Origin: an uncultured Porphyromonadaceae bacterium
Lineage (GTDB): Bacteria; Bacteroidota; Bacteroidia; Bacteroidales; Muribaculaceae
Assembly: GCA_900546835.1 (NCBI GenBank)
Contig: UREH01000004.1
Coordinates: 1-35,048, forward strand
Direction of reading: 5' to 3'
DNA: 35,048 bases
Shown here: positions 8,592-16,605 of the stretch, piece after piece
How the letters are laid out: each line of letters opens with the position of its first letter
How positions within the stretch are numbered: position 1 is the first letter of the stretch
Program-made: the position numbers and the translations under genes
Notes under the pieces: generated by a model
Databases searched by the model: none
What the model was told of the DNA's origin: nothing
The model's input: only the letters and a program-made list of their open reading frames with translations

Positions 8592-10307
8592 TTACCCCTT
8601 TGCCTGGGCCTTTTCCCAGCTGTCTTTCAAGGCGATGGTGCGGTTGAAAATCAGATTGCCGGGGGTAGAATCGTAGTCGGGGGTGAAATAGCCCACGCGC
8701 TGGAACTGGAACTTGCGGCCCTTTTCGGCATTTTCGGCGATGAAAGGCTCCACTTTCACGCCTTTTACCTCGACGAGCGAACCGGGATTAAGCAGTTCGC
8801 GGAAATCCTTGTCGGTCTCGGCCGAGGGATTCTCCACGGAGAAGAGGCGGTCGTAGAGTCGCACCGTGGCGTCCTTGGCGTGAGCTGCCGATACCCAGTG
8901 GAGCGTGCCTTTCACCTTGCGCGAGGCCCCTGGCAGTCCGCTGCGGGATTCGGGGTCGTAGGTGCAGAAAATCTCGGTGATGTTGCCGTCGGCATCCTTC
9001 TTTACGTCCTCGCATTTGATGATATATGCACCCTTGAGGCGCACTTCCGAACCGGGAGACAGACGGAAGAACTTTTTGGGAGGATTCTCCATGAAGTCGT
9101 CGCGCTCGATGTATATTTCGCGCGAGAAGGGCATGGAGTGCGTACCGGCCTGCGGATCCTCCGGATTATTTTCCATCTCTACGGTCTCGGTCTGCCCCTC
9201 GGGATAATTGGTTATAACCACCTTGACCGGAATGATAACCGCCATGGCGCGGGTGGCGATGGCGTTGAGGTCTTCGCGCACGGCATGCTCGAGCAGCGAA
9301 ACGCTAATCATGGCTTCCTCGATTTTGGTGTAGCCGATGCGGTCGATGAAGTTGCGGATGGCGCGGGCCGTGAAGCCTCGGCGGCGCATGCCCGAGATGG
9401 TCGGCATGCGCGGGTCGTCCCATCCGGCAACCAGGCCTTCCTTGACGAGCTGCAGAAGCTTGCGCTTGCTCATTACCGTATAGGTGAGGTTGAGGCGGTT
9501 GAACTCAATCTGGCGGGGGCAGTAGGACTCGTCGGCAAGTTCGGCCACGAAATATTCGTAGAGCGGGCGGTGGGGTACGAATTCAAGCGTGCAGATTGAA
9601 TGGGTGACTCCCTCGAAATAGTCGCTCTGGCCGTGGGCGAAGTCGTACATGGGGTAGACGTTCCATTTCGTGCCTGTGCGGTGGTGGGGGTGCTTGATGA
9701 TGCGATACATTATGGGGTCGCGGAAGTGCATGTTGGACGACGCCATGTCGATTTTGGCGCGGAGCACTCGCGCTCCTTCGGGGAATTCGCCCGCGTTCAT
9801 ACGCATGAACAGGTCGAGATTTTCCTCTACCGAACGCGAGCGGTAGGGGCTCTCGGTGCCGGGCGTGGTGGGCGTGCCCTTCTGGGCGGCAATTTCTTCC
9901 GAGGTCTGGTCGTCGACATAAGCCTTCCCCTCCTTGATCATCCTCACGGCAAGGTCGAAAAGCTGGGGGAAATAGTCGGAGGCGTAATATTCGCGGTCGC
10001 CCCAGTCGAAGCCGAGCCAGTGGATGTCCTCGCGGATGGCATCCACATATTCGGTATCTTCCTTAATGGGGTTGGTATCGTCGAAACGGAGATTGCAGGT
10101 GCCGCCGAATTTTTCAGCAACACCGAAATCCATGCAGATGGCCTTGGCGTGGCCGATATGGAGGTAGCCGTTGGGCTCGGGCGGGAAACGCGTGTTGAGG
10201 CGTCCGCCGTTTTTGCCGGCGTTAAGGTCGTCGGCCACAATCTGCTCTACAAAATTCAGACCGCGCGATGCGGTTTCGTTGAGTTCGTTTTCTTTCACTT
10301 CGGCCAT
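8592..10307 (-). CDS. glnS: Glutaminyl-tRNA synthetase
   Basis: 571 residues, a class Ic aminoacyl-tRNA synthetase that charges tRNA-Gln. It shows RFPPEPNGYLHIGHAKAI with the HIGH motif at 50-53, the DDTNP motif shortly after, and VMSKRKL as the KMSKS-class loop; the C-terminal half has the beta-barrel anticodon-binding domains typical of GlnRS. The start at 10307 (MAEVKENEL) is 87 nt below a good promoter. The frame stays open far upstream, but that part is antisense to rsmG and has no GlnRS homology. First gene of the minus-strand unit glnS-TPR-holB. A GlnRS implies direct Gln charging rather than sole reliance on the amidotransferase route. Confidence 0.96.
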   Translation of the reverse strand: MAEVKENELNETASRGLNFVEQIVADDLNAGKNGGRLNTRFPPEPNGYLHIGHAKAICMDFGVAEKFGGTCNLRFDDTNPIKEDTEYVDAIREDIHWLGFDWGDREYYASDYFPQLFDLAVRMIKEGKAYVDDQTSEEIAAQKGTPTTPGTESPYRSRSVEENLDLFMRMNAGEFPEGARVLRAKIDMASSNMHFRDPIMYRIIKHPHHRTGTKWNVYPMYDFAHGQSDYFEGVTHSICTLEFVPHRPLYEYFVAELADESYCPRQIEFNRLNLTYTVMSKRKLLQLVKEGLVAGWDDPRMPTISGMRRRGFTARAIRNFIDRIGYTKIEEAMISVSLLEHAVREDLNAIATRAMAVIIPVKVVITNYPEGQTETVEMENNPEDPQAGTHSMPFSREIYIERDDFMENPPKKFFRLSPGSEVRLKGAYIIKCEDVKKDADGNITEIFCTYDPESRSGLPGASRKVKGTLHWVSAAHAKDATVRLYDRLFSVENPSAETDKDFRELLNPGSLVEVKGVKVEPFIAENAEKGRKFQFQRVGYFTPDYDSTPGNLIFNRTIALKDSWEKAQAKG

Positions 10308-10400
10308 AATGCAAAGGGAAATATGATAAGTAACTGTTGTTTCAGAATAGTCAATGGGGTTACTACACGGCAAAGCCGTTGCCTCCATGCATTGAAGATG

Positions 10401-10433
10401 CAAAGATAAGAAAAAATGCCTGAAAACATCAAA
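10401..10433 (-). promoter_or_regulatory. Promoter for glnS-TPR-holB
   Basis: On the minus strand TTTG (10433-10430), 21-nt spacer, TATCTTTG (10408-10401): a full match to the Bacteroides -33/-7 consensus. Expected start site near 10394. Confidence 0.7.
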
Positions 10434-10529
10434 ACATTCCCCCGGAATAGCTAACTTTACACACCGAAAAACGTGGGTGGAAGGTCTGCGCCTGCGGCCT
10501 GCAGCAACCCAAACAACACCTGAAATCGA

Positions 10530-11162
10530 ATGGACAGCGTAAGTGTAATAGAGAAATACTTTTCCGGCCTGAGCGGGAAGCAACACGAGCAGTTTGAGAA
10601 GCTTGGCCCGCTGTATGCCGACTGGAACAGCAAAATCAACGTGATCTCCCGCAAGGATATCGACAACCTGTATACCAACCACATACTCCATTCGCTCGCC
10701 ATAGCGAAGTTCCTTCAGCCCGCTCCCGGCACTACTTTCCTCGACATGGGGACCGGCGGCGGCTTCCCGGGCATTCCGCTGGCTATCATGTACCCCGAGT
10801 GCCGGTTCCATCTCATCGACCGCATTGGCAAGAAAATCAGGGTGGCGCAGGCCATAGCCGAGGCTATCGGTCTGACCAACGTGACCTTCCAGCACGGCGA
10901 CATAGGCGAATGCCGCCAGAAATTCGACTATGTGGTGTCGCGCGCTGTGATGCGTCTCGACGAGCTGCTGCCGCTGATTAAGAAAAACGTCGGAGGCAAG
11001 CAGCGCAACGGGGTGCCCAACGGACTGATATGCCTCAAGGGCGGCGACATCTCCGACGAACTGCGCGCCGCCCGTGCCGACGAACTTGTCGATGAGCTGT
11101 GCAACTACTTCGACGAAGAATATTTCGCAACGAAAAAACTTGTCTACGTGGCAATGTGTTGA
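10530..11162 (+). CDS. rsmG: 16S rRNA (guanine-527-N7)-methyltransferase
   Basis: 210 residues, normal length. RsmG (GidB) methylates N7 of G527 in 16S rRNA using S-adenosylmethionine; its loss gives low-level streptomycin resistance in several bacteria. The Rossmann SAM site is TFLDMGTGGGFPGIPLAI at 69-86, followed by FHLIDRIGKKIRVAQ. A near-consensus -7 box (TAACTTTA) lies at 10452-10459, leaving a leader of about 65 nt. First gene of a plus-strand run with the MBL hydrolase (34-nt gap) and the DUF488 gene. Divergent from glnS. Confidence 0.95.
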   Translation: MDSVSVIEKYFSGLSGKQHEQFEKLGPLYADWNSKINVISRKDIDNLYTNHILHSLAIAKFLQPAPGTTFLDMGTGGGFPGIPLAIMYPECRFHLIDRIGKKIRVAQAIAEAIGLTNVTFQHGDIGECRQKFDYVVSRAVMRLDELLPLIKKNVGGKQRNGVPNGLICLKGGDISDELRAARADELVDELCNYFDEEYFATKKLVYVAMC

Positions 11163-11196
11163 TAAGAGACAATTAAACAGCAAGACACACACGCTT

Positions 11197-11838
11197 ATGG
11201 AACTCCAGCGATTTGAATTCAACCTCTTTGGCGAGAACACATATATAATATGGAACGAAGGCAGCCACGAGGCCGCTATCGTGGACCCAGGCATGGCCGA
11301 CGCCGAGGAAACCGCCCTGATTGAGGACTTCATCTCCGGCCACGCCCTGACGCTGAAATACATATTGCTGACCCATGCCCACCTCGACCACACGTTCGGA
11401 ATCGACCATCTGCGTGAATTCTATGGGGCGCCTGTACTCGGCCATAAGGACGACGCACCGTTGGCACAAATGCGCGACGACCAGGCGCGAAGGTTCCACC
11501 TCCCCGTTAAGCCCGGCCCGATGGAAATCGACCGGTTCGTTGACCGCCGCAGTTCGCTTAACCTCGGCCACGAGCGTATTGAGGTAATCGAGACGCCCGG
11601 ACACTCTCCCGGGGGCGTCTGTTACTACATCCCCGAAAGCCGCATGGTGCTCACCGGCGACACCCTGTTTCGCGGAAGCATCGGGCGTACCGACCTTCCC
11701 GGCGGGAGCATGTATCAGCTTGTGAGGAGCATACGCGAGCGGCTTTTCCTGCTACCCGACGATACGAAGGTATATCCCGGCCACGGGCCCGCCACAACAA
11801 TAGGTGAGGAGAAGCTGCACAATCCCTACGTCGGGTAA
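11197..11838 (+). CDS. MBL-fold metallohydrolase, glyoxalase II-like
   Basis: 213 residues. The metallo-beta-lactamase fold is defined by H60-x-H62-x-D64-H65 (THAHLDH), then ETPGHSPGG, LTGDTLF and YPGHGPAT, which supply the remaining two-metal ligands. The order and short length match the glyoxalase II-like/YcbL group of hydrolases that cleave thioesters such as S-lactoylglutathione, but substrate cannot be told from sequence. The start at 11197 (MELQRFEF) gives the usual N-terminus; an earlier ATG would overlap rsmG by nearly 90 nt. Cotranscribed with rsmG and the DUF488 gene. Confidence 0.85.
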   Translation: MELQRFEFNLFGENTYIIWNEGSHEAAIVDPGMADAEETALIEDFISGHALTLKYILLTHAHLDHTFGIDHLREFYGAPVLGHKDDAPLAQMRDDQARRFHLPVKPGPMEIDRFVDRRSSLNLGHERIEVIETPGHSPGGVCYYIPESRMVLTGDTLFRGSIGRTDLPGGSMYQLVRSIRERLFLLPDDTKVYPGHGPATTIGEEKLHNPYVG

Positions 11839-11863
11839 GCATCTTTTTATAAAAACACGCGCT

Positions 11864-12235
11864 ATGACTACAGAAATCAGAATCAAGAGGGCATACGCTC
11901 CGGCGGATGTCTCCGACGGCTACCGAGTATATATCGACCGTCTGTGGCCGCGCGGGCTCTCGCACGAAACTTTCCATTACGACTGGTGGAACAAGGATAT
12001 CGCGCCTTCTACCGAACTGCGCGAGTGGTTTCACGCCGACAGCGCCGACCGTTGGGATGAATTCGAAGCCCGCTACGCGGCAGAGCTGAAATCCGGCTCA
12101 GCATTCGGCGAACTTCTGAAGACCGTAGCAGGGAAACCGGCTGTAACGTTGCTATATTCCTCGCACGACGAGCTGCACAACAACGCCGTGGTTGTAGCAG
12201 ACCTGCTCCGCAAGAAACTTGCCGGGCCAGCATAA
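11864..12235 (+). CDS. DUF488 family protein (YeaO-like)
   Basis: 123 residues. The N-terminal IKRAYAPADVSDGYRVYIDRLWPRGLS segment and the later LREWFHAD and VTLLYSSHDELHNNAVVV blocks are typical of the short DUF488/YeaO family, small soluble proteins of unknown function. The ATG at 11864 starts 25 nt after the MBL gene, consistent with one rsmG-MBL-DUF488 transcript. Nothing in the sequence shows a catalytic mechanism. The 3' end lies directly before an orphan promoter at 12218-12250. Confidence 0.8.
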   Translation: MTTEIRIKRAYAPADVSDGYRVYIDRLWPRGLSHETFHYDWWNKDIAPSTELREWFHADSADRWDEFEARYAAELKSGSAFGELLKTVAGKPAVTLLYSSHDELHNNAVVVADLLRKKLAGPA

Positions 12236-12250
12236 AATAAGGTAACTTTG
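12218..12250 (+). promoter_or_regulatory. Orphan plus-strand promoter with overlapping palindrome
   Basis: CTTG (12218-12221), 21-nt spacer and a perfect TAACTTTG -7 box (12243-12250). The -35-like part lies inside the end of the DUF488 gene. A 6-bp inverted repeat CTTTGC-ATA-GCAAAG (12246-12260) overlaps the -7 box and expected start point, as an operator might. No conventional gene follows on the plus strand. Confidence 0.5.
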
Positions 12251-12256
12251 CATAGC

Positions 12257-12350
12257 AAAGCGACCAAAGATCAATGGCTGACAGCACCCTCACCATCCGG
12301 AGGAAAAATATGGCGATGTGTCAAATTATGGAATTTTGACACATCGCCAT
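12257..12350 (+). ncRNA. Candidate small transcript with optional 21-codon ORF
   Basis: Between the orphan promoter and the pulA terminator hairpin lies room for a transcript of about 95 nt. It would carry a 21-codon frame at 12274-12339 (starting MADSTLTIRRKN, ending MEF) and finish in the 16-bp hairpin at 12310-12350. The U tract after the hairpin on this strand is poor. Existence is inferred only from the promoter and hairpin. Confidence 0.3.
12310..12350 (-). terminator. Terminator of the pullulanase gene
   Basis: Perfect 16-bp stem (12310-12325 with 12335-12350) and a 9-nt loop. On the minus strand it is followed by a U-rich tract (complement of ggaaaaat), so it should end pulA transcription 41 nt past its stop. 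It may also slow plus-strand transcription. Confidence 0.7.
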
Positions 12351-12390
12351 TATTGAGGAAAGTTGGTTTAACGCTTCCGGCCACCGTAGA

Positions 12391-14430
12391 TTATTTCTCG
12401 CGGGCGAGGATGAGTGCCGAGCGGTAAGGAACGGTGAGTTTGCCGCCCTTCGAGCGCACGACATTGCCGTCGGCATCGCGGAGACCTTCGTGGGCGATTT
12501 CGCCGTCGCGGGCCACGACAAGCCAGTCGGCGCCGGACACCTTGACTTCCATATCTTTGTCGGAGCCGTTGAAAATCAGTTTGATTTCCTTCCACGAGTC
12601 GCCGTTGGCGTTATTGAGAATCGAGTAGGAGATGAGTCCGGGTGCGGTCGTCTTGTCGAAGCGGATGTTGCGGGCTACGTCGGCTGCCGAAGTCATGCGG
12701 AACGCCGGATGGGCCTTGCGCAGGGCAATCAGTTCCTTGTAGTAGTTGAACTGGTCGGCGTTGGCATGCTTGAGTGTCCAGTCGATGGCGTTGATGGAGT
12801 CGGGCGACTTGTAGGAGTTGTGCACTCCTTTTTTGTCGCGGAACACCTCTTCGCCGGCAAACATGAAGGGAGTGCCCTGCGAGGTGAACACTATGGTCTG
12901 GGCGAGGCGCGCGGCGCGCATGCGTTCGGCCTCGGAGGCGTCGGGCATCGATTTGGCGAGTTTGTCGGTGAGCGTGAGGTCGTCGTGGCAGGATACGTAG
13001 TTCACAATCTGCGTGGGGGAGGAGGCATAGGGGAACTTGGAGTTGTTGCCTTTCGAGTAGTCGACCTGAGGATGGGGCGTTGCGGCCACGATGCCGATTT
13101 TTACCGTCTCTTCAAGACCCGGTTTGCCGGTGGCGAAACCGCGGTCGACCGCATCGGAGTAATGGCCCTTGATGGCGTCGCGGATATCGTCGGAGAATAC
13201 GGCCACACCGTTCATTTTGGCTACGTTTTCCTTGAGGGCACGTCGCTCGGCGGGGAGGGGAGAGGCACCGGCCGTCCAACCTTCGCCGTAGACGAAGATG
13301 TCGGGATTGATTTCCTTGAGCTCGGCGGCCACGCGGTTCATCGTCTCTATGTCATGGATTGCCATAAGGTCGAAGCGGAAGCCGTCGATATGGAATTCAC
13401 GCGCCCAATATTTTACGGAGTTTACGATGAAATCCTGCATCATCCGGCGGTCGGAGGCAGTCTCGTTGCCGCAGCCGGAAGCGTCGCTGTAAGTGCCGTC
13501 GGGGTTGTGGCGGTAGAAATATCCGGGAGTGGTGAGCGAGAAATTCGAGTCGTCGTTCTGCGCGGTGTGGTTGTATACCACGTCCATTACCACGCCGATG
13601 CCGGCGTCGTGGAGCGCCTTCACCATCTGCTTCATCTCGGCGATGCGGGCCGACGGATCGGCTGGCCGCGAGGAATAGGAGCCTTCTGGAGCATTGTAGT
13701 TCTGCGGGTCGTAGCCCCAGTTGTACTGGTTGAGCGGCGCCTGGGTCTCGTCTACGCTGTTGTAGTCGTAGGAGGGGAGGATGTGTACGTGGGTCACTCC
13801 GAGTTCCTTCAGGTGGTCGATGCCGGTCTTGTCGCCGAGAATCGAGCGAGTTGCCTGCTCGGTGAGGGCGAGGAACTTGCCTTTGTTGGTGATTCCGGAG
13901 GAGGGATGAACGGAGAAGTCGCGGTGGTGCATCTCGTAGAGCACGGCGTCGGTGATGGCCTTCGTGGCCGGACCTTTGTCAGCCTTCCACCCCTCGGGGT
14001 CGGTGGCGGCGAAGTCGATGATGGCCCCGCGGTGGCCGTTCACGCCGACGGCCTTGGCCCAGATGCCGGGGGTTTCGGCGAGCCATTTGCCGTCCTGCTG
14101 AATGCTGAAGGTGTAGAACTTGCCGTAGGGCACCGGCGAGAGCGATGCCGTCCATGTGCCGCCGTCGGCCGGCTGCATCTCTATGGTCTCCGACGGGGTG
14201 GCGGTGTTGGCGTTGTCGTAGATATACAGGCGTACGGCTGAGGCCTTGGGCGACCATAGACGGAAACGTGCCTGGCCGTCGGCAAGTGTCAGACCGAGGT
14301 CGGTGCCGCTGTAAGTGGGAAACGAGTCGTAGATGGCGTCGGGCGATGTGGCGGCCGATGCATCTTCGGCTACCGCATGGTTGGATGCAAATAGTGAGCA
14401 GGCGAGGATTGCCATGGAAAATTGTTTCAT
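12391..14430 (-). CDS. pulA: Exported type I pullulanase (GH13)
   Basis: 679 residues. It hydrolyses alpha-1,6 branch linkages in pullulan, glycogen or starch dextrins. A signal peptide spans 1-21 (MKQFSMAILACSLFASNHAVA, cut before EDA), so it acts in the periplasm or at the surface. A CBM48-like beta domain follows at about 40-140. The GH13 barrel shows the type I pullulanase mark YNWGYDP (236-242), VMDVVYNHT (281-289), nucleophile D354 in GFRFDL, acid/base E383 in YGEGW and CHDD (481-484). A C-terminal beta domain ends at 679. The ATG at 14430 is chosen because it begins the signal peptide. It is divergent from glycogen synthase; no SusC/SusD pair adjoins it. Confidence 0.9.
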   Translation of the reverse strand: MKQFSMAILACSLFASNHAVAEDASAATSPDAIYDSFPTYSGTDLGLTLADGQARFRLWSPKASAVRLYIYDNANTATPSETIEMQPADGGTWTASLSPVPYGKFYTFSIQQDGKWLAETPGIWAKAVGVNGHRGAIIDFAATDPEGWKADKGPATKAITDAVLYEMHHRDFSVHPSSGITNKGKFLALTEQATRSILGDKTGIDHLKELGVTHVHILPSYDYNSVDETQAPLNQYNWGYDPQNYNAPEGSYSSRPADPSARIAEMKQMVKALHDAGIGVVMDVVYNHTAQNDDSNFSLTTPGYFYRHNPDGTYSDASGCGNETASDRRMMQDFIVNSVKYWAREFHIDGFRFDLMAIHDIETMNRVAAELKEINPDIFVYGEGWTAGASPLPAERRALKENVAKMNGVAVFSDDIRDAIKGHYSDAVDRGFATGKPGLEETVKIGIVAATPHPQVDYSKGNNSKFPYASSPTQIVNYVSCHDDLTLTDKLAKSMPDASEAERMRAARLAQTIVFTSQGTPFMFAGEEVFRDKKGVHNSYKSPDSINAIDWTLKHANADQFNYYKELIALRKAHPAFRMTSAADVARNIRFDKTTAPGLISYSILNNANGDSWKEIKLIFNGSDKDMEVKVSGADWLVVARDGEIAHEGLRDADGNVVRSKGGKLTVPYRSALILAREK

Positions 14431-14520
14431 CAGGGTTAGATTATAAGTGGACAATGTAAGTAAGAAAATCGCCTGTAGCGTAATTTGCCACAATTAAGCT
14501 ATTTCAATTAATCGCATTGG

Positions 14521-14552
14521 CAAATATAGCCAAAAAACTTGCAATGCCCAAA
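14521..14552 (-). promoter_or_regulatory. Promoter for pulA
   Basis: Minus strand: TTTG (14552-14549), 20-nt spacer, TATATTTG (14528-14521). Full consensus with the same spacing as the DUF3127 promoter; leader of about 83 nt. Confidence 0.7.
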
Positions 14553-14678
14553 ACATGGAATCAAACGCGAGGTTAAAAGATAAAAATTATAAGTCTGACG
14601 ACCTGCATGCGCAACTATAGATTAGCGCCAAAAACGAAAATAGTTGAATTTTTTTATGCCTAAAAGCAAAATTATCGC

Positions 14679-14686
14679 TATCTTTG
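14679..14686 (+). promoter_or_regulatory. -7 box for glycogen synthase and phosphorylase
   Basis: TATCTTTG matches TAnnTTTG exactly; the -33 region reads only tatg-like, so this is a one-element match. Expected start site near 14693, giving a leader of about 195 nt. Confidence 0.5.
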
Positions 14687-14887
14687 CACTCTAAAACGGA
14701 AAAGAATTGAAGATTCGTTACTTACCGCTGTGGCGGCAACGGCATCTGCGATTCTCCTGCAAGCCGATGGCGCTGACCGGCGTCGGAAGCCGTAGCAGCC
14801 AAGCGCTTGATTTGTGACTGAACAGTAACCGACAGTTTAACCCGAAATTCGGAAGTCCTCCGGGGCTCCGCATATCGAATTGCAGTT

Positions 14888-16546
14888 ATGAAACTGGAAC
14901 CTGTGAATCTCGATCTGGTATTTGAAACCAGTTGGGAAGTGTGCAACAAAGTCGGAGGCATCTATACGGTGCTGTCGACCAAAGCCCTTACCCTCCAGAC
15001 CCTCTACAAGGACAAAACAATCTTTATCGGCCCTGATGTATGGACCGACGACAATCCATCGCCTTATTTTACTGAAGTCCCCTCGCTGCTGCGTCCGTGG
15101 AAGGACAAGGCAGTGCTTCCTCATGGAATAAGCGTGCGTGTGGGCCGCTGGAATATCCCCGGCAAGCCTATTGTGATTCTTGTGAAATTCGACGGCATGT
15201 ATGCCGACAAGGATTACTATTACGGCGAGATGTGGGAGCGTTTCGGTGTCGACTCGCTCCACGGCTACGGCGACTACGACGAGGCATGCTGCTTCGCCCT
15301 CGCCGCCGGAATGGTGATAGAGAGCATATGCAACCACAAGCGCCTGCGCCATAAGAATGTGCTCGCGCATTTCGACGAATGGACCACGGGAATGGGTCTT
15401 CTCTATACCCGATGGAAAGTGCCTTATGTCGGAACAATCTTCACCACCCACGCTACTTCGATAGGGCGTAGCATCTGCGGCAACGGCAAACCGCTTTACG
15501 ACTATCTACCCGCCTACAACGGCGACCAGATGGCACGTGAACTGAATATGGAGTCGAAACACTCTCTCGAAAAGGCCGCCGCCCATACGGCCGACTGCTT
15601 CACAACCGTGAGCGACATTACCGCCGCCGAATGTGAGCAACTGCTCGACCGACGTCCCGACATCGTGACGCCCAACGGTTTTCAGGGCGATCTGGCTCCC
15701 GTGAGAGTAAAAGCCCGCCGCGCACGCCTCACCGCCCGCGAGGCTCTTCTCAATGTGGCGAAGGCTTTGACCGGCCATACTCCTGCCGACGATACTTTCA
15801 TCGTGGCCACTTCCGGCCGATGCGAATACCGCAACAAGGGAATCGACGTTTTCCTCGATTCCATAAAGACGCTGGAGAGTTCTCCGGCTTCCAGGCCGGT
15901 TCTCGCCTTCGTGCTTGTGCCCGCATGGATGAAGGCCCCGCGTGCCGACCTGCAGGCGCGCCTTGCCGCAGGCACCGCCGAATCTTCGGCAATCGGCGAA
16001 CCCACCGTTACCCACGAACTGCACAACACCGATTCCGACGCCATTCTCGGACGTATCCGTCAGCTCGGGTTCGCTTCGGCCGACCCCGCCAAGGTGCAGG
16101 TGGTCTACGTGCCGAGCTACCTCAACGGCTACGACGGTATATTCAATATGGACTACTACGAAATTCTCTGCGGACTCGACGCCACGGCTTTCCCGTCGTA
16201 CTACGAGCCGTGGGGCTACACTCCTCTCGAAAGCGTCGCTTTCGGAATCCCCACCATCACCACGTCGCTTTCCGGCTTCGGCCAGTGGATTCTCTCCTCC
16301 TCGAAGAGCGATTTCGCAGTAAGCGGAGTGGAGGTGGTTCAGCGCAATGATTCCAACTACGGTGAGGTCGTAGCAGATATAGCGGCCGACCTCCGCCGTC
16401 TGGCCGACGCTTCCGACGACTACCGCGAGAAAGCCTCCAAGGCCGCCCGCGATACCGCCGAGCATGCCGAGTGGAATTATTTCATAACCTATTACATCGA
16501 CGCATTCCGCCGGGCTCTCGGCGCGGCCGACAAGCGCCGCAACTGA
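14888..16546 (+). CDS. Glycogen synthase, eukaryote-like GT3 type
   Basis: 552 residues. It extends alpha-1,4-glucan chains from a nucleotide-glucose in the cytoplasm. The opening VFETSWEVCNKVGGIYTVL (11-29) is the hallmark of animal and fungal GT3 glycogen synthases rather than bacterial GlgA (GT5). The catalytic retaining-transferase E-x7-E motif is E440-PWGYTPL-E448, followed by SVAFGIPTITTSLSGFG. It lacks the long phosphorylated ends of the eukaryotic enzymes (about 700 residues), so it is a minimal form; such GT3 enzymes are usual in Bacteroidetes. It is followed after 59 nt by alpha-glucan phosphorylase on the same strand, pairing synthesis with breakdown. Confidence 0.92.
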   Translation: MKLEPVNLDLVFETSWEVCNKVGGIYTVLSTKALTLQTLYKDKTIFIGPDVWTDDNPSPYFTEVPSLLRPWKDKAVLPHGISVRVGRWNIPGKPIVILVKFDGMYADKDYYYGEMWERFGVDSLHGYGDYDEACCFALAAGMVIESICNHKRLRHKNVLAHFDEWTTGMGLLYTRWKVPYVGTIFTTHATSIGRSICGNGKPLYDYLPAYNGDQMARELNMESKHSLEKAAAHTADCFTTVSDITAAECEQLLDRRPDIVTPNGFQGDLAPVRVKARRARLTAREALLNVAKALTGHTPADDTFIVATSGRCEYRNKGIDVFLDSIKTLESSPASRPVLAFVLVPAWMKAPRADLQARLAAGTAESSAIGEPTVTHELHNTDSDAILGRIRQLGFASADPAKVQVVYVPSYLNGYDGIFNMDYYEILCGLDATAFPSYYEPWGYTPLESVAFGIPTITTSLSGFGQWILSSSKSDFAVSGVEVVQRNDSNYGEVVADIAADLRRLADASDDYREKASKAARDTAEHAEWNYFITYYIDAFRRALGAADKRRN

Positions 16547-16605
16547 GGCCGCTTTCCCGGCTTAATCATTCCGAAATAGTAAAAACGTATCATATAAGCT
16601 AAAAA

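Larger units (their letters stand above)
14431..14887. other. Divergent regulatory region of the glucan locus
   Basis: A 457-nt AT-rich region between pulA (minus) and glycogen synthase (plus). It holds a full pulA promoter at 14521-14552 and a -7 box for the plus-strand genes at 14679-14686. The glycogen synthase leader is long (about 195 nt) and GC-rich, with short self-complementary parts such as CCGAA-A-TTCGG at 14842-14852. A 36-codon frame starting with TTG at 14707 may be chance. Confidence 0.55.

Noticed and set aside
10308..11393. N-terminal extension of the glnS frame, giving a 933-residue protein
   Set aside because: The extra part is antisense to rsmG and the MBL gene, has no GlnRS homology, and lies upstream of the glnS promoter. 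The start at 10307 gives the normal length.
14707..14817. TTG-started 36-codon frame in the glycogen synthase leader, as a possible leader peptide
   Set aside because: No ATG at its head, no regulatory codon run, no stop-linked hairpin. Kept only as a remark on the long leader.
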